Positions 57,401-64,000 of a stretch of DNA of 64,000 nucleotides are shown here, piece by piece. This DNA comes from Branchiostoma lanceolatum (Eukaryota > Chordata > Leptocardii > Amphioxiformes > Branchiostomatidae). The position numbers and the translations under genes are program-made. Within the stretch, counting starts at the first letter, position 1. Each line of letters opens with the position of its first letter. The stretch covers positions 8,472,501 to 8,536,500 of the forward strand of contig NC_089724.1 in the NCBI RefSeq assembly GCF_035083965.1, written 5' to 3'. The notes below the pieces were generated by a model. It made no database searches and was not told the DNA's origin. It was given only the letters and a program-made list of their open reading frames with translations.

Positions 57401-58328
57401 GCGAAAGGCACACTTTCACACACAATTCTTCAGGGAAAAGCGGAGGGTGCACGGCCGCGAGTGAGTGAGTTATGTACACAATGTGCCTAGAGATATTTCA
57501 CAGTTTTGGAAACAAGCTCTTTGTTTTGTTTGTGTGATATCGCAGTTGACGATAGTCTATTAACTAGAAACAATAGCATTACGGAAACTCACAAGAAAAA
57601 AAAGAGAGAGTGTCTGTGAAAAACAGAGGCAAAGCTGTGATTGGTCCGAGGACATTTCATTTTGATTGAGACTGATAGGAATCTGTCAAGTTCACCAATT
57701 TTCATCTGAATTATGATATCAATAAATTGTGTTCACTTTTTCACCAATATGGTGAAATGGAGTTTACTTTCAAGTTCAAGTTTACGTTTTTGTTCACCAC
57801 ATAATCAAACAGTTGTGTTCCTGCCAAACATATAGTCTGCATTGTTTCTGGTGACCTGTGTGTATTTCAGCGAGGAATCCGCATAGCATTAAACTGTTTT
57901 GGGCATGCACGCCAAAAACACAAGTTTTCTTCTTAAAGTTGATAGGTACGGTGTCTGGCAGCGCAGAAGTGTACTTCAGGGCGTATCCCCGCCCTTTTCA
58001 AGACATTCATAACGATACGTAATGGACGAATCCGACGTATGGACATTACTCTTTTTTTAGATGTGTGACCTGGGCTTCATTCGATACAAAAGTAAAGTCC
58101 TCCTCAAACGTAGGACTGACCGGTGGCCAAAGATCGCCCCAAACTTATGATCCATAAATAGAATTGTTGACAATTGTAACAATTGACCAAAGCTAACAAA
58201 GCTGGACTCCAGGCCACAAGAACAAGACACCGAAGATCAAAGTGCATGAGCGTACCTGACGTGTCTTCGATGACGCGGCCGGGCACCACCGCGAAGGTTA
58301 CGACGAGCAGGAGAATCGAGTACAACAT
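43855..58328 (-). CDS. Secreted CBM14 + five EGF domains + novel C-terminal domain
   Basis: Coding exons: 58328-58256 (signal peptide [17 protein letters not shown]), 54011-53821 (six-Cys chitin-binding peritrophin-A domain, [12 protein letters not shown] to NHKAKVSC), five EGF exons 49046-48947, 48295-48185, 47604-47488, 46870-46760 and 46086-45979, then 45102-44935, 44591-44324 and 43904-43855 (TGA). Each EGF has six Cys in the C..NPC.NGG.C...C.C..GW.G..C pattern. The last four are phase-1 symmetrical exons, suited to shuffling. The C-terminal part ([45 protein letters not shown]) is not a family I know. Exons join in phase except between 44935 and 44591, where one more exon of length 2 mod 3 is needed. 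A 26-base candidate at 44830-44805 fits, giving about 440 aa. Likely role: extracellular, binding chitin-like polysaccharide. Confidence 0.85.
45395..45860 (+). repeat. GT microsatellite with linked repeat, copy 3
   Basis: A long GT tract (45398-45594), then AACACGACAACTCAAGAATG, then GTTCTGGACATGCTGTGG and ATTTCTTGAACTGCAGG. The order matches 25370-25560. It is in an intron of the CBM14-EGF gene. Confidence 0.9.
46949..47342. mobile_element. MITE with ~50-bp inverted termini
   Basis: The left end (AAGCCACTATCTGACAGGAC, CCGTGACACGTTGGCGACC, CTCGCTGC) is mirrored at the right by GCAGCGAGGGTGCC, AACGTGTCGCGGGTCCAGTG and AGATAGGGGCTT. A second nested inverted repeat (GCTGGCTCA...TGAGCCAGC, about 47062-47139) surrounds the palindrome CACTTGCTAGCAAGTG. 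It is in an intron of the CBM14-EGF gene. Confidence 0.85.
47885..48075. repeat. ~45-bp tandem repeat
   Basis: Four to five diverged units with ACCAAGGACAGGAATTATAG and ATTGTGAGACATTGGTC. It lies between two EGF exons. Confidence 0.9.
48716..48862. repeat. Probable MITE with TAGCCTC termini
   Basis: The left arm (TAGCCTCTTCAGCGGCC, TTACACGAGCG) and the right arm (CGCTCGTGGAAGGC, TACGAAGGAGGCTA) are imperfect reverse complements over about 35 bases. The AGGCTATGTTAAA sequence at 48546 may belong to a neighbouring element. Confidence 0.55.
49340..49680. repeat. CCTGCAGG palindrome array, left arm
   Basis: Irregularly spaced copies of TTCCTGCAGGAA and close variants, about twelve exact CCTGCAGG octamers. 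The spacing varies from 6 to over 40 bases, so it is not a simple tandem repeat. The matching array is at 53110-53435 in the right arm. Confidence 0.95.
53110..53435. repeat. CCTGCAGG palindrome array, right arm
   Basis: Mirror image of 49340-49680 with a few substitutions, for example CTGCAGGCAAAATT in place of the expected CTGCAGGAAAAATT. Confidence 0.95.
54033..54895. repeat. Satellite-like array of TTTCGCTA units
   Basis: About 860 bases built from interchangeable modules: GTTTCGCTAAATTGTCAG, TTCGCTACATGGCACAAG and TTGCTTCTCTACATGGCACA. A higher-order unit of about 130 bases is partly visible. The long plus-strand open frames here are repeat products. It starts about 20 bases from the CBM14 exon acceptor. 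Confidence 0.95.
55820..56085 (-). repeat. tRNA-derived SINE
   Basis: The minus strand begins near 56085 with GCCCCTATGGCTCAACTGG (A-box-like) and continues to CCCGGCTCAAATCACGG (B-box-like). A body follows with GCACCGTCTTTCGGAAGGGA and CGTAAAGATGGGGGTC. The head and CTTTCGGAAGGGACG phrase are typical of deuterostome tRNA-SINEs. The inner CATAGGGCAGC region may be the tail. Confidence 0.7.
56090..57225. other. Intron of CBM14-EGF gene, nothing recognised
   Basis: I saw no exon, repeat or RNA gene that I can support in this part of the first coding intron. Confidence 0.4.
57226..57475 (+). pseudogene. LINE reverse transcriptase C-terminal fragment
   Basis: The frame reads [43 protein letters not shown] and [12 protein letters not shown], ending at a stop. 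This is the conserved C-terminal segment of RTE-like LINE polyproteins. The catalytic RT region is absent. Confidence 0.8.
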
Positions 58329-58397
58329 GGTCACGGCTGGGGGGAAAAGCGAACGCATTAGAATCAAATAATGATGTATACTTTAACCTTCATTTAA

Positions 58398-58612
58398 CAT
58401 GAATCCGCCTGCTTACATAGATTCGCCGCTTTGAAAAACAGTGGGTTTCAGAGATTTCTAGTGTATGCACAGTTTAGATATACAGGAGTGCATCATACTG
58501 GGGGACGTTGGGTTGGAGATCTGTCTGGACGTATCTTTTCGGCTGCAGGGTGGCGGAATTATGTAACCTGGTACCATGGTGGAATTATGTGAGTAGATGT
58601 TACAAGTATAAC
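58398..58612 (+). repeat. MITE-like element, family D, copy 1
   Basis: Shares GTGCACAGTTTAGATATACA-type, GGAGTGCATCATACT and GGGGACGTTGGGTTGGAGAT phrases with 63450-63662 in the same orientation. The left AATCCGCC...TTACATA and right GGTGGCGGAATTATGTAACC are roughly inverted. It lies just upstream of the signal-peptide exon. Confidence 0.8.
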
Positions 58613-59035
58613 GATACATAGTGAATGTATTGAGCCAAAAATGAAGAAGACGAATAAAGAAGAAGAAGAAGAAAAGCCGAAGCCCAACTCCTCCGGGCAT
58701 TGAAGACGTCTTTTTACAGAACAAAACTGTATGTTTGAATTTAAGGTTGAAAGAAAACTTACATCGATAAGTTTAGTTACGTTGCTAGTCGTTAGCAATG
58801 CGAATGACGATAAATTTCGCACTGAAACAGTTGCAATGAGATGGATTCAAGGATGCAATCTTTTTTTTGGACGTGAACGAAAAAAAGCTGAATCTAGAAT
58901 CTTATAAAAGAAATAAAATCGTAGATTTAGAACAAAAGCTACTTCATTGCAAGACAGACTTTCAGAATGAAACTATCAAAATGACCATAAAAGAAAGGCA
59001 CTGATTCAAAGTCGTTTAGAGTAATGCTGATTTAC

Positions 59036-59115
59036 CTTTGGTTTAGAGTCACTGAGGTCTTGTCCTTGTCACTGTTGAAAACGTCGTTGCTTCTCTGGGC
59101 CCGGAGATGGCGAAG
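59036..59115 (-). other. Probable 5' UTR exon of CBM14-EGF gene
   Basis: The minus strand after the TATA box runs to a good donor, CCAAAG|GTAAAT. The matching acceptor (TTTCCCCCCAG) lies about ten bases before the ATG at 58328. The 5' edge is estimated. Confidence 0.6.
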
Positions 59116-59141
59116 TAAGGCGGATGGATGAAGGGCGCGGC

Positions 59142-59149
59142 ATTTATAG
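59142..59149 (-). promoter_or_regulatory. TATA box of CBM14-EGF gene
   Basis: CCTATAAATGCC on the minus strand, about 30 bases ahead of the inferred start of the 5' UTR exon and followed by GC-rich sequence. Confidence 0.65.
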
Positions 59150-59359
59150 GCTGCTATAACCCACAATACAACGTACCAAGTTTGCCCTGAAGTCACTACG
59201 TTTCTTAGGAACAAGACAATGTAGGAATTTCCCATTTTTACTAGAAATTTGCACAATCTATTAATCAACGTGTCTCGGACATACTCGATAGGCAGCTTTA
59301 ATGCCGCCGGTTGCCTTTTTAAAGCTTTACTTGGCGAAAGAGTACAATGGCGTAACAAA

Positions 59360-61240
59360 GACTACATAGTTTATAACCCTCTCATTTCATCTTTTTGACA
59401 TCAGTCCCGCACACACATACGGAAAAGTTAATTTGTGTAAGCATGTTTCAAGAAGAGAGAAGAGATTTAGATGGAATGTAACAGAATGTTCCTTTTCTTG
59501 TACTTCAAATACATGTATGTTACCAAATACATTTAGCCAATGCTAGGCATGAATAATAAAGTTCATTGTCGTAAAGTAATGAATTTATTCTATATTACTC
59601 AGCAGAAGTAACGGTGATTTTTAGAATCCTTAGTTAAACAAAAATAGCTGAACCGTTATTTAAACCTGGCCGCAGCTAAAGGAAACACCACAGTACACTC
59701 CAAGAACTCAATTTCGATTGCCTTCAATTTTCTTTAACACTGTTTATTAACATTGATTACAATATCAAAATAACAAGATAGCTTCACTGAATCTGAGTAT
59801 TCTGCGTCAGAACAAGTGTCTTACGAGACAAGAAAAAAAACGAAACCAAGAGCTTAGGAGGTTCGAAAAAAGTATCACCAGAAGGAGGGGAAAGAAATGG
59901 TTGACACAAGGAGGGGAAACTAACTAAGCCACGGAAGCATTTCACACCACGCCCTCTAATTCTCTTTGATCCGGTTGTCGCTCCTTACAAGCCTATCTTT
60001 ATTCTGTGATGTTGTCCACGTGCATGACTGCAATACCTTTAGTACATCTCACACGATTAGAAATCAATAAATCATGACTCTATTTGCACATTCTCCAGCC
60101 AAAAAACGTTTTCTTGGCAACGATTTCAAGCTGTAAACTTCAACATGTGGTTCAGGCATGCGCAGTTGCAGCACGGACGCAGGTGTCTTCAGTATAACGT
60201 GCACCAACCAATCAGATGATAGTTGACCTCTCGGTTATTAGAGTGTACTTGCCGCTGATTGGCTGGTTCAATATTGCGTTGTCATCCTACCGTCATTGAC
60301 AGAAACATCCAGAGCAATGCCACACCTAGACTTTTGCAAAGAATAATAATGTGTGTTCAAAATGTTTTACATGTAAAATTCGGACTCCATGCAGTAAGTA
60401 ATAGACGTTGATGGGGAAAACTTTACCTTAGTATTGTGATTAATTTTTCTCATATCCGGTGCAGGGTTGGGTGTCTTATGCCTCTGTAACACTTGATGGG
60501 ATGGGGGAGGGGGGCAACAAAGATGAACTGTTCATTCTCTTTGGTATAGAAAGGGTACCAAGGACCTAGACCTTCTAACGCTGCTAAAGTGACTCTGTTG
60601 CTCTAAGTAGCCTTGTCGTTATGTAGTTTATATAGAAAATTACGTACAAACAGACATAGTCGGTGTCACTTTTACTTTCAGGACTTGTCAAGCGGAAAAT
60701 GACAATGTCCTAATGAACCCATTTACGGTGTTAAGAGATTAAGTCGACTCATTGACTTTGAATTGACGGAAGAAATGACATATGATGACAGGTTATGTAC
60801 GACCAGAGATACATGTACATCATTGTACATGTTGTACGCTAATATACTTCAATGTAAAGGTATTTGCTTACAAATGCTATCAGGTCGTATCTATACTAGA
60901 GTTGCTGAATGATAATATAGATTGTTTAGATATGTTGAATACCACATACAATTCTAATTCAACAGAGGAGTACGAAAGGGCCAAGTCATGGACTTTTGGG
61001 CGGAGCTTAAATAAGAGATGGACAGACATCATTTTGAATTTTGTGCTTTGTTCAAACTCACTCCTGATGTTTTTGTAATTTTCCTAATTTTCGCAAATTT
61101 TCGCAAAAAGTGCCATAATCAGTACCTTCGTGGGTTTCCGTCAATTTGTGATTTTTTTTGTGTCTATTGGAGTGAAAACCGCTCCAAAGCTTGTCACGAA
61201 CACCCTGCGCTTTCTCACGGTGGGCATTTTGTGCAAAGTT
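59360..61240. other. Intergenic, no gene recognised
   Basis: This spacer lies between the promoter of the CBM14-EGF gene and the small elements upstream of the globin gene. I found no coding exon or RNA gene. Confidence 0.4.
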
Positions 61241-61277
61241 CGGTAAAAATCTCGAGGGTTTGTATGTAACAAGATAC

Positions 61278-61380
61278 GCCAAAAATAGTTACTCAATCAA
61301 GTGGATAATTTTTGTTGATGCTGTGTGAAACGTCTGACTGTTTTGAATTTTATCCAGTTGCTTGAGTAACTATTTTTGGC
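61278..61380. repeat. Short MITE with GCCAAAAATAGTTACT termini
   Basis: Arms of about 30 bases, GCCAAAAATAGTTACTCAAT at the left and TTGAGTAACTATTTTTGGC at the right. It is bracketed by a 17-base direct repeat AAATCTCGAGGGTTTGT at 61247-61263 and 61381-61397. The left direct repeat is separated from the element by 14 bases. Confidence 0.8.
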
Positions 61381-61705
61381 AAATCTCGAGGGTTTGTTGA
61401 AGAATAAAATACATGGATATATATTTTTTTTCAGGGATGTTAATCTTATCCTACCCAGCACTTGCAAAACTTCAACCACGTAAAAATTTCGTTGCCAAAA
61501 TGTCGTTACCAACTTAAATGTGAAATCCTTTTGATATAGATAGGAATAACATTATCGATAGACCCTTACACCTACCAGATTTTGTCCTGTTTCGATGACT
61601 CAAGGCGATGCTACATTTTCGTAAATTCTCTTGTTATCATATTGACGCTGACAAGTCCATTTCCCATGATAGTGTTACAGTACTTACACCCTTCATTAAA
61701 AACTA

Positions 61706-61872
61706 CAGTCAAACCTGCCTAGGCGACCACCTCTTCAGCGCGACCACCTGGCCATGGCGACCGCTTTTTCTCGGTCCCGAAAATTGTTGTGAGTGGAATC
61801 CTCTTCATGGCGACCACCTGTCCATCGCGACCGTTTTTGCACCCGGGTGGTCGCGTTGGGCAGGTTTGACTG
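61706..61872. repeat. pogo/Tigger-like MITE with TA target site
   Basis: A 167-base element starting CAGTCAAACCTGCC and ending GGCAGGTTTGACTG, flanked by TA on both sides. The CAGT terminus and TA duplication fit the Tc1/mariner-pogo superfamily. The interior repeats GCGACCACCT motifs. Confidence 0.88.
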
Positions 61873-61947
61873 TAATACGAAATTCAAAGCAACAGAAAAG
61901 GACAAAAATTGGTGTTATAAATCCAACGTGCAGGTTTATTACGCATG

Positions 61948-62205
61948 CAAGGGTAACCTGGTCACCAGTCTCTACTGGTAGGGGTGTATTACCGCGCCCA
62001 GTCTGCTAAGCATTGGCCTGTTTCTGCCAGCCTGTCTTTGCAAGCCAATCGAGTTATCGCCGACCCTACATCGGGAGCGAACTAAGCCCATAAAACCACC
62101 CCCATCCACCGTGTGCGCTAATCTGCCTGGGCGGGCGGGCGTCACTCCCAGCGCCATAGAGATACCGGGGAGCTCCCGATGGTATGGTTACCCGGCTAAT
62201 GCAAG
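61948..62205 (+). repeat. MITE-like element, family C, copy 2
   Basis: Starts AGGGTAACCTGGTCACC and ends GGTATGGTTACCC, with a short inverted terminus GGGTAACC. The interior matches 41140-41379 in reverse. It ends about 170 bases upstream of the globin ATG. Confidence 0.85.
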
Positions 62206-62337
62206 GGTTAACAATGACTTGTGCAAAATCAGGTCTGAAGTAAAACTCGGCCACCTCCAACGACCAGTCCTAACATTAACATAACTGCCGCATGACGCAA
62301 TTGAATAACAGGCTGATATCCCTTGCACCCCGTGAGA

Positions 62338-62344
62338 TGAGTCA
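62338..62344 (+). promoter_or_regulatory. AP-1/MARE-like site upstream of globin
   Basis: TGAGTCA 31 bases before the globin ATG. It matches the consensus for bZIP factors, which regulate many globins, but it could equally lie in the 5' UTR by chance. Confidence 0.3.
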
Positions 62345-62374
62345 GTTGGGCCTTCCTACAGAGACAACGTGAAC

Positions 62375-62817
62375 ATGTCGACTGACCGGAGCGCTGTCGT
62401 GTCCCTGTCGGAGGGAGAGAAGGCCATCATCCGCCGGACTTGGACCGTCGCATCGAAGGACATGGCGGGGAACGGAGCCAACATCCTACTGAAGTCAGTC
62501 TTTATTACATGCTTTTTTTTCCGGTTTGTTTGTTTCTGTACCTATCGGTGGACAAATGCTGATACACTCTTTTGACTGAACATAACTTCATCCATATGTG
62601 ATATTGGATCACTTCTATATTTGCAACACACAATTTGTACATGTAACCGAATATCATATTTTTTAATAATAATTTTCTTTCCATTCCCAGGATGTTCGAG
62701 ATTAATCCGGACACGAAGAAAGTATTCGCCCAATTCCGGGACATTCCGGACAACCAACTCCGGAGCACGCCCCGATTCCGTGCCCATGTGACCCGGGTTA
62801 TGGCATCCATCAGTACG
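62375..62817 (+). CDS. Globin, first two exons (gene continues beyond window)
   Basis: Exons 62375-62493 and 62691-62817 join in phase to 82 codons: MSTDRSAVVSLSEGEKA, then W of the A helix, LLK|MFEINPDTKKVFAQF, and FRAHVTRVMASIST. FAQF supplies the CD1 Phe, and the His of FRAHVTRVM is the distal E7 His of heme globins. The first intron splits a codon at the position corresponding to B12.2, the ancestral globin intron. A second donor (ACG|GTAGGT) falls in the E helix, an extra intron compared with vertebrate haemoglobins. The proximal His (F8) and later helices are not in the window. There is no signal peptide or N-terminal extension, so it is probably cytosolic and O2-binding. Confidence 0.9.
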
Positions 62818-64000
62818 GTAGGTGCAGTAGTATACATGATATTCTGTTGTCGACGTGCGTTAAGGCCATTTTGATTTGATTACATGGGTGACATGTTCGC
62901 GCGCATCAATTTTCGTCCGTTACAAAAAAGAATCTTAAATCTTGCAAAGCAGCTGCAAAATGAGAAAGTATATTTTGTAGATTGAAAAAGAAAAACGGAA
63001 AACAGACTACTAATGTCGTAGAATGACAAAATCAAAGAAGATGTGAAAGAACGAAAATTAAGGCTCAATCTTTTATTAGGTATACCATACTCTGTGTTTA
63101 TTTTTGTCCACCCTTCCTGACCACTTAGATTTGATCATGAAGGCAACTTTTTTTTTCATTCACACGCTCGCATCAGTTTTGAGGGTCACCAGACAATATC
63201 ATCCTTATAATCAAATCAATATGGCCTTACGGTTGTGTTTGTTAAAATCCATGATTTTCGTTGAAATATCAAAAGACATATATAGTACCCTTCTGCCATG
63301 ACCACACCCGCATGCTTAACTTACATTTTCTTTCAAGAAGCGAAAAAAAGAAAGCGGATCGTCGACATTTCTCACTTTTACGTTGTTAGATATTTCGTTA
63401 TCTCAGTATAATCTTAGTTGATTCTTAAAGAAGAACTAACCCCCATTAACCTTAATCCGCCGGGTTACATAAATCCGCCACTTTGAAAAATAGTCGATTT
63501 GAGAGATCTCTAATGAAGGTGTGCACAGTTTAGATATACAGGAGTGCATTATACTAGGGGACGTTGGGTTGGAGATCTGCTTGGACGTATCTTTGGACAT
63601 ATATCTTTTCAGGGTGGCGGAATTATGTACCCTGGTGGAATTATGTTAGTAGATGTTACATGTACGTGAGCTTTGCCGTATGAAATTGTTTGTTCTGGAC
63701 ATCCGCGACAGCAGTCAATTATCTTTATGTTTAGAAATATCACTTAGGTGAAGTGGTGAAGTCAAAATAAGCTCATGTGTGTTATTTGTTCTTTCACTTT
63801 TTGTTAAAGTGGTGCGATTACTAAACTTTTCGAGCCAGACCATCATCCATAAGACAAAAGGGATTCACACACACAAAAAGAAGTCTATCGTTCCAATTCA
63901 CTAATCACTGCGCCATTGTGTCTGTCCTTGTAGGATAGGTCACAGAACAGACATAACAAAAGAATCCAGAGCTAGTTTGAGTTAGGCCCCTGTCACACAT
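62818..64000. other. Globin intron 2 (no further exon seen)
   Basis: No F-helix or later globin exon is recognisable before the window ends. A family D MITE lies at 63450-63662. Confidence 0.55.
63450..63662 (+). repeat. MITE-like element, family D, copy 2
   Basis: The left end AATCCGCCGGGTTACATAAA and right end GGGTGGCGGAATTATGTACC are imperfect inverted repeats. The body (CACAGTTTAGATATACAGGA, GGGGACGTTGGGTTGGAGAT) matches 58398-58612. Confidence 0.82.

Overview
This is a eukaryotic, metazoan genomic window. Every gene is split by GT-AG introns, and microsatellites, MITE-like elements and retroelement pieces fill the spaces. The gene set (a PDZ-type nitric oxide synthase, a VWA+BRCT protein, a polycystin-type channel, two small olfactomedin proteins, a chitin-binding+EGF protein, a globin) and the style of the repeats fit an invertebrate chordate, most likely a lancelet (Branchiostoma). 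That assignment is inference from family knowledge, not a database match. Exon coordinates were worked out by hand from splice sites, reading-phase continuity and known protein motifs.

Layout. 1-2.8 kb: intergenic, TTTC microsatellite and one MITE. 2.8-8.5 kb (+): nine-exon VWA-BRCT gene with retroelement scraps in two introns. 9.4-24.1 kb (-): complete 24-exon NOS gene (PDZ, oxygenase, calmodulin site, FMN, FAD/NADPH). Its introns hold an uninterrupted 1076-codon LINE, a truncated second LINE, a four-unit tandem duplication of one exon end and a stray copy of another. 27.2-29.7 kb (-): C-terminal part of a polycystin-like channel. 32.5-34.1 kb and 37.4-39.6 kb (+): tandemly duplicated secreted olfactomedin genes, separated by two large MITEs, one of them piggyBac-like with TTAA ends. 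40.6-41.8 kb (-): small secreted Cys-rich gene. 43.9-59.1 kb (-): secreted protein with signal peptide, CBM14, five EGF domains and an unrecognised C-terminal domain; one intron carries a 4.4 kb foldback palindrome and another an 0.86 kb satellite. 62.4 kb to the end (+): first two exons of a globin that runs out of the window.

The genes do not form a pathway or operon-like system. The most unusual structures are the 4.4 kb foldback element built on CCTGCAGG palindromes, the VWA+BRCT architecture, the repeated splice-donor copies in NOS, and the olfactomedin duplication whose edge falls at the stop codon of the neighbouring antisense gene.
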